Shown here: one piece after another, positions 8,481-17,027 of the stretch
How positions within the stretch are numbered: the first letter of the stretch is position 1
How the letters are laid out: each line of letters starts with the position of its first letter
Origin: an uncultured Polaribacter sp.
GTDB taxonomy: Bacteria > Bacteroidota > Bacteroidia > Flavobacteriales > Flavobacteriaceae
DNA: 64,000 nt
Direction: 5' to 3'
NCBI RefSeq assembly: GCF_947497695.1
Contig: NZ_CANMHM010000009.1
Location: 1-64,000, forward strand
Notes under the pieces: generated by a model
Database searches by the model: none
Told to the model about the DNA's origin: nothing
Seen by the model: only the letters and a program-made list of their open reading frames with translations
Program-made: the position numbers and the translations under genes

Positions 8481-9497
8481 TTACTTAGCATAGCGACTCT
8501 GCAACCATAAATAAAATTGCAATCCAAATAAAATAGCACCAGACATTAAATGTATTGCTTGTGTTCCAATAGGTATTGCAGCATAGTACATTAAAATACC
8601 AGTTATTGCTTCTAAGAATATTAAAAAAAGTATCCAATTTAATAATTTATAGCCTAGGTTTTTAATTTGGTTTAGGTAGAACATTGCTAAGTTTACCAAA
8701 ACAATTGCAATGGTAAAAGATCTGTGAAAATAAAAATTAAGATTGGCATTCATTAGACTATGGTTCTTATTTTCAAAACCATATAATTTTACTTGTTCAT
8801 CTATAAATTGCCTTACTTGAGTTCCCATTGCAATTTGTACTAATGAAAAAATTACAGATATAATTAGTAGTTTATTAAAAACAGTATTGTATTTAAAATT
8901 TGTTTTTTTGTCTGAAATTATAAATTTTAACCACAGTAAAAGTGCAATTATAATTAAGCCAACTACCATGTGAATGGTAATAATTTCTGGTTTTAAGTTA
9001 GTATCTACCACTGTTTTACCTAACCAAGCTTCAAGTAGCATTAAAAAGAAGGCACCAAAAGCTAAAAGAGGAATTCTTTTGTCTGTTTTTCTTAGTTTAA
9101 ATGCTCCATAAATTAAAAATAAGAATACAAAACCTGCTAAAACAGAAACCAGTCTATTAATATATTCTGTCCAAGTATGAAAAACATTGAAAGTATTATA
9201 ATCGTGTTTAACGTATTTTTTCCAGTTTTTTTGATTAAAGTTTGCTGCTGTTTTTAAATCTTTTTCTGCAACATATAAGGTTTCATTTTTAATAATGATA
9301 AAGCCTTTTTTAAATTCGGTATTTGGTTTCCAAGTAATTTGTTGTTCAGAAGTTGGTGGAGTGTAATAACCAAAACACTTTGGCCAATCAGGGCATCCCA
9401 TTCCAGAACCTGTCATTCTAACAAAAGAACCTGCTAAAAAAATTAGATATACAGATAGAATAGCAATTTGTGTGGTTTTTAAGAATTTACTTTTCAT
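8481..9497 (-). CDS. ctaA: Heme A synthase (COX15/CtaA)
   Basis: 338 aa from ATG 9497 (a GTG directly upstream at 9500 is a possible alternative). It oxidises heme O to heme A in the membrane for aa3-type oxidases. About eight hydrophobic helices are visible. The conserved periplasmic loop TGSGMGCPDWPKCFG lies after helix 1, with heme-ligand histidines in HTWTEYINR, IHMVVG, FYFHRSF and AIHLMSGA. The gene is not next to the cox genes at 41-44 kb but supplies their cofactor. A CAAAAATA (minus TATTTTTG) box lies 18 bp upstream. Confidence 0.95.
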   Translation of the reverse strand: MKSKFLKTTQIAILSVYLIFLAGSFVRMTGSGMGCPDWPKCFGYYTPPTSEQQITWKPNTEFKKGFIIIKNETLYVAEKDLKTAANFNQKNWKKYVKHDYNTFNVFHTWTEYINRLVSVLAGFVFLFLIYGAFKLRKTDKRIPLLAFGAFFLMLLEAWLGKTVVDTNLKPEIITIHMVVGLIIIALLLWLKFIISDKKTNFKYNTVFNKLLIISVIFSLVQIAMGTQVRQFIDEQVKLYGFENKNHSLMNANLNFYFHRSFTIAIVLVNLAMFYLNQIKNLGYKLLNWILFLIFLEAITGILMYYAAIPIGTQAIHLMSGAILFGLQFYLWLQSRYAK

Positions 9498-9514
9498 CAC
9501 TAATAAATTTTTTA

Positions 9515-9522
9515 CAAAAATA
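9515..9522 (-). promoter_or_regulatory. -7 promoter element of ctaA
   Basis: On the minus strand this reads TATTTTTG, a match to TAnnTTTG, about 18 bp upstream of the start codon. No clear -33 TTG is seen. Confidence 0.45.
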
Positions 9523-9634
9523 AGGCAAAAAAAACAGGCTTAAAATTTTTTAAACGACTTGTTGTTATGTGAAAAAAATCTAAATAAGGTATTTGTAGTT
9601 TAATTTGTTTCTATTTTAGAAAAAGGCATAAAAA

Positions 9635-9661
9635 AAAGTCACTTAAATATTAAGCGACTTT
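9635..9661 (-). terminator. Intrinsic terminator of the cold-shock gene
   Basis: Arms AAAGTCACTTAA (9635-9646) and TTAAGCGACTTT (9650-9661) pair over 12 bp, with one G-U wobble in the minus-strand RNA and a 3-base loop. An A-run at 9629-9634 gives a U-tract on the minus strand. It lies 34 bp past the cold-shock stop codon. Confidence 0.8.
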
Positions 9662-9694
9662 CTGTTTCTTTCAAAGAATTTAAAGAAGTAGTAA

Positions 9695-9886
9695 TTAGAT
9701 AACTCTAACGTCTACAGCATTTAAACCTTTTCTACCTTCTTTAAGGTCAAATTCTACTGCATCGCCTTCTCTAATTTCGTCAATTAATCCTGATACATGT
9801 ACAAAGTACTCTGTGTTTGAATCATCTTCTGTTACAAATCCAAATCCTTTAGATTCGTTGAAGAATTTTACGGTTCCTTTTTTCAA
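9695..9886 (-). CDS. Cold-shock domain protein, TTG start
   Basis: 63 aa from TTG 9886. It is a small single-stranded nucleic-acid-binding OB-fold protein that melts RNA structure at low temperature. Residues KGTVKFFNESKGFGFV contain RNP1 and YFVHVSGL contains RNP2. The frame stays open further upstream, but a TATATTTG promoter (9918-9925, minus) with TTG at 9947-9949 lies inside that extension. The true start is therefore inside, directly before KKGTVKFF. No ATG exists there; TTG 9886 fits best, with ATT at 9889 a less likely option. A terminator follows. Confidence 0.9.
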   Translation of the reverse strand: MKKGTVKFFNESKGFGFVTEDDSNTEYFVHVSGLIDEIREGDAVEFDLKEGRKGLNAVDVRVI

Positions 9887-9917
9887 AATAAAATAATATA
9901 AATTGTTAATAATACTA

Positions 9918-9949
9918 CAAATATAGCAATATAATAATTGGTATTGCAA
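9918..9949 (-). promoter_or_regulatory. Promoter of the cold-shock gene
   Basis: The minus strand reads TTG (9949-9947), a 21-bp spacer, then TATATTTG (9925-9918). Both elements fit the Bacteroidota consensus. It predicts a leader of roughly 25 nt to the TTG start, so no long cold-shock 5' UTR is expected. Confidence 0.6.
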
Positions 9950-10285
9950 TAATGTTGTTTAAAATTATTTTGTTTAATCTTCAACGAAAATTTAAGTATT
10001 GAAAATTAAATTTTAGTGCTATTATCTATAATTTTAATTATCTTTGATTAATATTTAAGAATGTCAATAAACATAGTGCTTGTAGCGATTTTTATTTTGT
10101 AAAATATTAATAAACAGGTTTTTAAAAATTTATTTTTTAAATGTTAAAATTTTAAAAAAAAGGCATTTTGTTAAAAACTTCAAGGAGTTTGTGAATAACT
10201 ATAACTTTCATTTTGGAGCAAAAAACGCAATCTTTGTAGAGCCACTATATTACATTTAACCAACTCTTAAACAAATCTAACAAAC
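9950..10285. other. 336-bp AT-rich spacer before nrdB
   Basis: No gene found. It holds a TATCTTTG box at 10039-10046 followed only by a 13-codon frame, and a weaker AATCTTTG at 10233-10240 that could be the nrdB promoter. An imperfect repeat around 10176-10195 (AAACTTC/GAGTTTG) is also present. I looked for paired NrdR-type boxes and did not find convincing ones. It may carry a long nrdBA leader. Confidence 0.4.
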
Positions 10286-11560
10286 ATGGAAATTACACAA
10301 ATAATAAAAAGAGATTCCGAAATAACCAATTTTGAATTAGATAAAATTACTAGAGCTATAGAAAACGCTATGCTTTCTGTAGATAACGGAACTAGAGAAG
10401 ATGCTATTGCAATTACCAATATTGTAAATGGTACTTTGTTAGAAAGGAAATTAAATGAGCCCAATTATACCCCTACAGTAGAGCAAATACAAGATATTGT
10501 AGAGTTTAAGTTAATGGACAGCCCTTTTCATGATGTAGCCAAAGCATATATTTTATATAGGAATGAGCAAACAAGAAATAGAAAGAAAAATATTTTTGAG
10601 AAAAGGTTAAATTTAAAGCCTTATGATTATCCTGCTTTAAATGAATATGTAGATGCTATTAGGCACTCTTATTGGATACATACAGAGTTTAATTACACCA
10701 GCGATATTCAAGATTTTAAAGCTACACTTACTAAAGTAGAGCAAAATGCTATTAAAAACACAATGCTTGCAATTTCTCAAATAGAAGTTGCTGTAAAGAC
10801 TTTTTGGGGAGATATTTATAAAAAAATGCCAAAACCAGAAATTGGTTCAGTAGGCTCTACATTTGCAGAAAGTGAAGTACGTCATCACGATGCATATTCT
10901 CACTTACTAGAAATTTTAGGTTTAAATAACGAGTTTAAAAACTTAAAGAAAAAACCTGTAATAATGAAACGTGTTAATTACTTAGAAAACGCGTTGAAAA
11001 ATGTAAATAGTGAAGACAATAAAGAATTTTCAGAATCTATCATTTTATTTTCTTTGTTTATAGAGCATGTATCTTTATTTTCTCAGTTTTTAATTATCAT
11101 GGCTTTTAATAAGCATAAAAATGTATTAAAAGGTATTTCTAATGTTGTAGAAGCTACTTCTAAAGAAGAGCAAATACATGGTGATTTTGGAATTGATGTT
11201 ATTAAAATTATCAAAGAAGAAAACCCAGATTGGTTTAATGAAGACCATGCTTTAATGGTACAAGAAACTTGTAAAGAGGCTTATGAGTCTGAGAGTAAAA
11301 TAATTGATTGGATTTTTGAAGAAGGTGAATTAGATTTTTTACCTAAAAATGTAATTAAAGAATTTTTAAAGAATCGTTTTAACAACTCTCTAACAAGCAT
11401 TGGAATTACCAAAATATTTGATGTAGATCAAGTATTATTATCTGAAACAGATTGGTTTGACGATGAAATTATTGGAACAAAACATGGAGATTTCTTTGTA
11501 AAAAGATCTATAAACTACAGTAAAAGAACGAAAAGTATAACCAGCGACGACTTATTTTAA
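10286..11560 (+). CDS. nrdB: Ribonucleotide reductase beta subunit with N-terminal ATP-cone
   Basis: 424 aa. This is the radical-generating subunit of aerobic class I ribonucleotide reductase. Unusually, residues 1 to about 95 form an ATP-cone (IIKRDSEITNFELDKITRAI), the allosteric on/off domain normally found on NrdA. The ferritin-like core follows, with metal-ligand candidates E167, E197, H200, E260, E295 and H298 and a tyrosine at 204. The SDDLF tail should dock in NrdA. This architecture matches Bacteroidota NrdBs such as Leeuwenhoekiella blandensis and Flavobacterium johnsoniae, described as class Id with a dimanganese cofactor. It ends 3 bp before nrdA. Confidence 0.95.
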   Translation: MEITQIIKRDSEITNFELDKITRAIENAMLSVDNGTREDAIAITNIVNGTLLERKLNEPNYTPTVEQIQDIVEFKLMDSPFHDVAKAYILYRNEQTRNRKKNIFEKRLNLKPYDYPALNEYVDAIRHSYWIHTEFNYTSDIQDFKATLTKVEQNAIKNTMLAISQIEVAVKTFWGDIYKKMPKPEIGSVGSTFAESEVRHHDAYSHLLEILGLNNEFKNLKKKPVIMKRVNYLENALKNVNSEDNKEFSESIILFSLFIEHVSLFSQFLIIMAFNKHKNVLKGISNVVEATSKEEQIHGDFGIDVIKIIKEENPDWFNEDHALMVQETCKEAYESESKIIDWIFEEGELDFLPKNVIKEFLKNRFNNSLTSIGITKIFDVDQVLLSETDWFDDEIIGTKHGDFFVKRSINYSKRTKSITSDDLF

Positions 11561-11563
11561 ACT

Positions 11564-13342
11564 ATGATCCCTAACAAACTAAAGACTTCCGAACTTACAG
11601 AGCACGAAAAATTAATACAAGCTACAAATATTGCTAGAGAAAAAATGCTAAAAGAAAAAAATAAACCAGATATAGCCTGGTTAACAGAAAATAGTCGTAA
11701 GTTTTTACAGTCTGGTTATTTAACTGGGAACACAACGCCTGAAGAAAGAATACGCGAAATAGCAGATAATGCAGAAGGTATTTTAAAAATTAAAGGTTTT
11801 TCTGATAAGTTTTATAAATACATGGCTGCAGGATACTTTTCTTTAGCATCGCCAGTTTGGTCTAACTTTGGAAAAAAAAGAGGCTTACCTATTAGCTGTT
11901 TTGGTTCTCATGTAGCAGATGATATGGGAGATATTTTATTTTCTCAATCAGAAGTTGGTATGATGTCTAAATTAGGAGGTGGAACTTCTGGCTACTTTGG
12001 CAAGTTACGTGAAAGAGGAGCAGATGTAAAAAACAATGGTTCATCATCTGGTTCTGTACACATTATGCAATTGTTTGAAAAAATGGTGGATGTTGTTAGT
12101 CAAGGTTCTGTAAGACGTGGACGTTTTTCTCCTTACTTACCAATTGATCATCCAGATATTAAAGAATTTTTAGAAATAGGTACAGAAGGAAACCCAATAC
12201 AAGAGTTAACACATGGTGTAACTGTAAGTGATGAGTGGATGCAATCTATGGTTGATGGTGATGTAGAAAAAAGAAGTATTTGGGCAAAAATATTACAAAG
12301 AAGAGGAGAAATTGGATATCCTTATATACTTTTTAGAGACAATGCAAATAATGGAACGGTAGATGTTTACAAAGACAAAAACCACGAAATTTATGCAAGT
12401 AACTTATGTACAGAAATCATGCTTCCTTCTAATGAAGATTGGTCTTTTGTATGTTGTTTATCATCAATTAACTTGGTGCATTATGACAAATGGAAAGATA
12501 CAGATGCAGTAGAAACATTGGCATATTTTTTAGATGCAGTAATGCAAGAGTTTATCAATAAATTGGATGTTTATAGAGATTCTCCACATAGAGACGATCA
12601 GTTTACGTTCCGTTTTATGGAAAAAGCTTATAATTTTGCAAAAGACAATAGAGCTTTAGGTTTAGGTGCTTTAGGATGGCACTCTTTATTGCAATCTAAA
12701 ATGTTACCATTTGATAGTGCAGAAGCTTATGCGTTAAATAGCGAAATATTTAAGGTAATTAAAGAAAAATCATACAAAGCCTCTGAAGAGATGGCAAAAA
12801 TGTATGGTGAACCAGCAGTTTTAAAAGGTTATGGAAGACGTAATGCTACTTTGAATGCAGTTGCCCCAACTACATCATCTGCATTTATTTTAGGACAAGT
12901 ATCACAGGGTATTGAGCCAATTTGGTCTAATATTTATGTAAAAGACATTGCTAAGATAAAAACAACTATTAAAAACCCTGTTTTAGAACAACTTTTAGAA
13001 GAAAAAGGTCAAAACACATCTGAAATCTGGAAAAGTATTAGAGATAATGATGGTTCTGTACAACATTTAAGCATCTTAACTGAACATGAGAAAGAGGTAT
13101 TTAAAACCTATTCTGAAATAGATCAAAATGTAATTGTATATCAAGCAGCAAACAGACAAAATCATATAGATCAAGGGCAATCTATCAACGTAATGGTACA
13201 TCCAGATATGCCAATTAAAGAAGTAAATGCAGTGTACATAAATGCATGGAAATTAGGCGTAAAATCTATGTATTACCAACACAGTATGAATGCTGCACAG
13301 AAATTTAAGCAAAAGAAAGAATGTGCTTCTTGCGAAGGATAG
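11564..13342 (+). CDS. nrdA: Ribonucleotide reductase alpha subunit without ATP-cone
   Basis: 592 aa catalytic subunit reducing ribonucleoside diphosphates to deoxy forms. It begins almost directly with the catalytic fold; the N-terminal ATP-cone usual in NrdA is absent, in line with its presence on NrdB. The redox cysteine C112 is in ISCFGSH and its partner is near C297-298. NLCTEIMLP at 280-288 holds thiyl C282 and E284. KSMYYQH carries the radical-transfer tyrosines, and C587-C590 is the tail thioredoxin/glutaredoxin-type CxxC. It is co-transcribed after nrdB and followed by a terminator. Confidence 0.95.
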   Translation: MIPNKLKTSELTEHEKLIQATNIAREKMLKEKNKPDIAWLTENSRKFLQSGYLTGNTTPEERIREIADNAEGILKIKGFSDKFYKYMAAGYFSLASPVWSNFGKKRGLPISCFGSHVADDMGDILFSQSEVGMMSKLGGGTSGYFGKLRERGADVKNNGSSSGSVHIMQLFEKMVDVVSQGSVRRGRFSPYLPIDHPDIKEFLEIGTEGNPIQELTHGVTVSDEWMQSMVDGDVEKRSIWAKILQRRGEIGYPYILFRDNANNGTVDVYKDKNHEIYASNLCTEIMLPSNEDWSFVCCLSSINLVHYDKWKDTDAVETLAYFLDAVMQEFINKLDVYRDSPHRDDQFTFRFMEKAYNFAKDNRALGLGALGWHSLLQSKMLPFDSAEAYALNSEIFKVIKEKSYKASEEMAKMYGEPAVLKGYGRRNATLNAVAPTTSSAFILGQVSQGIEPIWSNIYVKDIAKIKTTIKNPVLEQLLEEKGQNTSEIWKSIRDNDGSVQHLSILTEHEKEVFKTYSEIDQNVIVYQAANRQNHIDQGQSINVMVHPDMPIKEVNAVYINAWKLGVKSMYYQHSMNAAQKFKQKKECASCEG

Positions 13343-13370
13343 TATATATTTTTTATTATTAGAGATACAA

Positions 13371-13398
13371 AGAGAAGCTGAAAAGCTTCTCTTTTTTT
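13371..13398 (+). terminator. Intrinsic terminator of nrdBA
   Basis: Arms AGAGAAGCT (13371-13379) and AGCTTCTCT (13384-13392) are perfectly complementary around a GAAA tetraloop. A T-run follows to 13398, 28 bp after the nrdA stop. Confidence 0.9.
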
Positions 13399-13503
13399 GT
13401 AAAACTAATTAATAAAAAAGCAGGTAAACTAATACGCATGCAATTTTATAGATAATCGATGTAAAATAATTACTTGAGTTAATTCAAAATGATATAAAAA
13501 AAG

Positions 13504-14808
13504 TTAAACGTTTACTTTTTTAGCAGCAGATCTTAAAATAAAATACCCTAAAATTGCTGAGATTAACGAGCCTAAAAGAATACCAATTTTAGCAGAACTT
13601 ATGTATTCTGGAGAAGAAACAAAAGCCAAACCTGCAATAAAAATTGCCATGGTAAAACCAATACCAGCAATAAATGAAACGCCAATTATTTGTTTAAAAT
13701 TTATATCTATTGGTATCTGAACCAAGTTTAATTTTTTTGCTATAAGAACAACTAAAGGAATTCCTAGTCCTTTACCTAGCACCAAACAAATGATAATGTT
13801 TATAACTAAAGGAATTTCTATTGCTACAGAGCTATCAATTAAAACACCTGCATTTGCCAACGCAAAAACAGGAATGATAAAGTAGGCAACCCAACCATGC
13901 AAAACATGCTCTAAATGCTGTAAAGGAGATTGAAATTTGCTACTCCAATCTTCTAAATCATCTAAATGCTCAATTTGCTCTTTAGATAATATTGGTTTTT
14001 TAAGGTTGGTTGCATTCTTAATATCTGTATAAATTTTTTCTAATTGAGTAGCAAAGGTTGCTACATCTATTTTTTGTCTTATAGGTACAGAAAAGGCTAA
14101 TAAAATACCAGCAACTGTTGGATGAACACCAGATTTTAAAAATAATAACCAAACAATAATTCCTACAAAAAACAGTAAAAATTTAGAATAAAACCCTTTG
14201 TAAGATATAAAGTATAAAACGGCTAGTAAACCTAAACCAAACAATAATAGCGTAGTTTTAATAGCACCACTATAAAAAATTGCTATTACCAAAACAGCTT
14301 CAATATCATCTACAATAGCAAAAGCAATTAGAAAAATTTTAAGACTCAAAGGAACACGTTTTCCTAGGGCATTTAAAACGGCCAAAGAAAAAGCAATATC
14401 TGTTGCCATTGGTATGCCCCAACCTTTAAAAGTTTCTGGGTTTTGGTTTAGCAGCATATATAGAGCAACAGGAACAATAACACCACCTAAAGCACCAAAT
14501 AAAGGAAATGCTAATTTTTTTAAAGAGTTTAACTCGCCTATTAATACTTCTCTTTTAATTTCTAAACCAATTAAAAAAAAGAAAATTGCCATTAAACCAT
14601 CGTTAATCCAAAGTATTAATGGTTTTTTAAGCTCAAAGGTTTCACTTGTAATACCTATTTCAAAGTTCCAAAGTGCGTTATATGTATCTCCAAAAGCAGA
14701 ATTTGCCCAAATTAGAGCAATAATGGTGCTTAAAAGTAATAGAATTCCACTAAAACCTTCAATTTTTACAAATTTTTGAAATGGGGTAAGAACTATTTTT
14801 TGAATCAT
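13504..14808 (-). CDS. nhaA: Na+/H+ antiporter NhaA
   Basis: 434 aa inner-membrane antiporter that exports Na+ (or Li+) in exchange for protons; useful for pH and salt homeostasis in a marine bacterium. About 12 helices are visible. Conserved acidic residues are D137 in ATDIAFSLAVL and the adjacent pair D167-D168 in AIVDDIEAV, the ion-binding site. GLEIKREVLIGEL near residue 81 is a family signature. It starts 4 bp after the META lipoprotein stop and is probably in one operon with it. Confidence 0.96.
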   Translation of the reverse strand: MIQKIVLTPFQKFVKIEGFSGILLLLSTIIALIWANSAFGDTYNALWNFEIGITSETFELKKPLILWINDGLMAIFFFLIGLEIKREVLIGELNSLKKLAFPLFGALGGVIVPVALYMLLNQNPETFKGWGIPMATDIAFSLAVLNALGKRVPLSLKIFLIAFAIVDDIEAVLVIAIFYSGAIKTTLLLFGLGLLAVLYFISYKGFYSKFLLFFVGIIVWLLFLKSGVHPTVAGILLAFSVPIRQKIDVATFATQLEKIYTDIKNATNLKKPILSKEQIEHLDDLEDWSSKFQSPLQHLEHVLHGWVAYFIIPVFALANAGVLIDSSVAIEIPLVINIIICLVLGKGLGIPLVVLIAKKLNLVQIPIDINFKQIIGVSFIAGIGFTMAIFIAGLAFVSSPEYISSAKIGILLGSLISAILGYFILRSAAKKVNV

Positions 14809-14812
14809 AGAT

Positions 14813-15250
14813 TTAATTTAAATAAACAGCTTCAAAAACTGCTAGAGAAGCTTGTTTGCCAATATTTAAAAATAAAATATCGTTTGTTATTGTATAATTG
14901 TTTACTGTGTTTAAAACGTCTAAAAAAGTTTGTTCATCGGTATTAGGACAAAACATTTTAGTCGATGCTATTTCACCAAATTTTATTCTATTGCCTTCAT
15001 CTAAAATGTATTCGCCATTTATAACATTACAACCAGCAAAACCAGTAAATCTATTATCTTTTGTTTTTAAAGTGATATAAATTTCTCGTTTTTGATTTTC
15101 TACCATTTTAACTTTTTTACCTTTTAAGGTTTTTAATTTCCAATACTTTTCTGTGATTGTATTAGAAGCAGTATCATTGTTGTTTTTAATACTATTACAG
15201 CTCATAATAGTTGTACAAATAACGATTAATAAGAGTATTTTAATTTTCAT
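14813..15250 (-). CDS. META-domain lipoprotein (HslJ-like)
   Basis: 145 aa from ATG 15250 (MKIKILLLIV...). An upstream in-frame start at 15277 would place extra hydrophobic residues before a normal signal peptide. The lipobox TTIMSC indicates lipid attachment at the Cys near residue 17. The body matches the META domain: YWKLKTLKGKKV, FTGFAGCNVINGEY, and the conserved FGEIASTKMFC. HslJ-type proteins are linked to novobiocin or heat-shock tolerance in E. coli; the exact role here is unknown. It precedes nhaA by 4 bp. Confidence 0.85.
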   Translation of the reverse strand: MKIKILLLIVICTTIMSCNSIKNNNDTASNTITEKYWKLKTLKGKKVKMVENQKREIYITLKTKDNRFTGFAGCNVINGEYILDEGNRIKFGEIASTKMFCPNTDEQTFLDVLNTVNNYTITNDILFLNIGKQASLAVFEAVYLN

Positions 15251-15386
15251 AATTAGAAAAGTAATTATAAAAAGCAATATAGTAATATTCTAACAATTAA
15301 AAATAGCTTCCTTTTTTAGTAATTTTATCAACCTAAAAAATAATAGTTTGTATTTTTACGTTTTAAACCTTACAATTTATACAGAG

Positions 15387-16727
15387 ATGAACTGGGAACA
15401 ACTCCTTTCTTTAAAACGCTTTGGCGATACACAAAAACGCCCTAGAGCAACGCAAGATGAAACCCGTTTAGGTTTTGATGTAGATTTTGATAGAATCATT
15501 TTTTCATCGGCATTTAGAAGCTTGCAAGACAAAACACAAGTAATTCCGTTATCTGAAACCGATTTTGTGCACACGCGTTTAACACATAGTTTAGAGGTTT
15601 CTGTAGTGGGTAGAACTTTAGGTAGAAGAGTTGGTAAAGTGTTATTAGAACGTCATCCTAATTTAGTAGATCTAGGCTATACTTTTAACGATTTTGGAGC
15701 AATAACTGCAGCAGCTTCTGTAATGCATGATATTGGAAATCCGCCTTTTGGGCATTCTGGAGAAAAAGCCATTGGAGAGTATTTTAAAACAGGAAAAGGT
15801 GTAAAATATAAAGACCAATTGTCTGATGTTGAATACCAAGATATCATCGATTTTGAAGGAAATGCTAATGGATTTAAAATTTTAACAGAATCTAGAGAAG
15901 GCATTTCTGGAGGATTACGTTTAAGTTATGCTACTTTAGGAGCCTTTATTAAATACCCAAAAGAGAGTCTTCCTAAAAACCCAACAAATCATATTGTAGA
16001 TAAAAAGTATGGTTTTTTTCAATCAGAAAAGACAGCATTTTTAGAAGTGGTAGAGGATTTAGGGATGAAACAAAAATCTACTTCAGCAATTTCATTTTAT
16101 AGGCATCCTTTGGCTTATTTAGTAGAAGCAGCAGATGATATTTGTTACACAATTATAGATTTTGAAGACGGAATTAATTTGGGTTTAATTGATGAAGAGT
16201 TTGCGTTAGAATATTTAATAAAGCTAGTAAAAGATACCATTGATAGTAAAAAATACCATTCATTAAAACATAAAACAGATAGGGTAAGTTATTTACGTGC
16301 TTTGGCAATTGGTGTACTAATTAATGAAGCTGTAGATATTTTCTTAGAAAATGAAGTAGCTATTTTAAACGGAACTTTTGAGAAGTCTTTACTAGATAAA
16401 TGTAAATACGAAGCCCAAATAAATGATATCATAAAAATTAGTGTAGAAAAAATTTATAATAGTACAGAGGTTGTAGAAAAAGAAATTGCAGGTTATAGAA
16501 TTATTGCCGATTTGTTAGATGTTTTTGTTACTGCTCTAAACAATAAATTTAATGGTACTACTTCTAATTTTGATGAACTTGTTTTAAATTTATTACCAGA
16601 AGAATATCAAACAGACCTAGATAATTTATACAATAGAATCATGCAAGTTTGTAGCTATGTTTCTAGAATGTCTGATAGTTATGCGATTAGAATGCATAAA
16701 AAGATGACAGGGAATATTGTTTCTTAA
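15387..16727 (+). CDS. dgt: Deoxyguanosinetriphosphate triphosphohydrolase (dGTPase)
   Basis: 446 aa from ATG 15387. An in-frame TTG at 15348 is less likely because the family start MNWEQLLSLKRFGD begins at the ATG. It hydrolyses dGTP/dNTPs to the nucleoside and triphosphate. HD-superfamily metal ligands are seen at H67 (RLTHSLEVS), H114-D115 (VMHDIGNPPFGH) and a later D in the EAADDICYTIID stretch. The family motif SRLTHSLEV is near-canonical here (TRLTHSLEV). It sits alone, followed by an R1 repeat and a terminator facing a convergent gene. Confidence 0.93.
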   Translation: MNWEQLLSLKRFGDTQKRPRATQDETRLGFDVDFDRIIFSSAFRSLQDKTQVIPLSETDFVHTRLTHSLEVSVVGRTLGRRVGKVLLERHPNLVDLGYTFNDFGAITAAASVMHDIGNPPFGHSGEKAIGEYFKTGKGVKYKDQLSDVEYQDIIDFEGNANGFKILTESREGISGGLRLSYATLGAFIKYPKESLPKNPTNHIVDKKYGFFQSEKTAFLEVVEDLGMKQKSTSAISFYRHPLAYLVEAADDICYTIIDFEDGINLGLIDEEFALEYLIKLVKDTIDSKKYHSLKHKTDRVSYLRALAIGVLINEAVDIFLENEVAILNGTFEKSLLDKCKYEAQINDIIKISVEKIYNSTEVVEKEIAGYRIIADLLDVFVTALNNKFNGTTSNFDELVLNLLPEEYQTDLDNLYNRIMQVCSYVSRMSDSYAIRMHKKMTGNIVS

Positions 16728-16767
16728 ATTTTTTTAATTTCATTATTTCTAATAATAACCTATAATT

Positions 16768-16857
16768 TTGTCTTTTCGACGTCAAGAGAAATCACATAAA
16801 GTTACTCAACTTAGCATTATCACTGTTATGTGACTTCTCATTGTTTAGAAGTGACAA
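16768..16857. repeat. Intergenic hairpin repeat R1, copy 2
   Basis: Begins TTGTCTTTTCGAC, identical to copy 1. The inner arm GAGAAATCACATAAAG (16786-16801) pairs with TTATGTGACTTCTC (16826-16839). It ends GTGACAA. It lies between the convergent dgt and TonB-receptor genes, ahead of a classical terminator. The 300-bp gap 16728-17027 holds only this repeat, that terminator, and a short GTCACGCTGAAAGCGTCTCACGC fragment near 16985. Confidence 0.8.
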
Positions 16858-16914
16858 GTTTGAATATTGTTATTTATACTCCGTTTAGACTTTTATCCCT
16901 ATTTAAACTCATAA

Positions 16915-16952
16915 AAAAAGCCTTGATACATATAAACGTATCAAGGCTTTTT
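16915..16952. terminator. Bidirectional terminator between dgt and the TonB receptor
   Basis: Arms of 15 bp, AAAAAGCCTTGATAC (16915-16929) and GTATCAAGGCTTTTT (16938-16952), pair perfectly with an 8-base loop. The A-run and T-run make it work on both strands. Confidence 0.92.
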
Positions 16953-17027
16953 ATTAGAAATTTTTGTTTATTTTACATTTAGTTTGTCACGCTGAAAGCG
17001 TCTCACGCAAGCGTAAGTAAACTTATA

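Noticed and set aside
10039..10063. TATCTTTG followed by a 13-codon frame in the nrdB upstream region
   Set aside because: Thirteen codons with no conserved features; kept only as part of the spacer description.
10176..10260. NrdR-type operators ahead of nrdB
   Set aside because: CCACTATATTACATT is loosely like the NrdR box, but no second box lies at the expected spacing.
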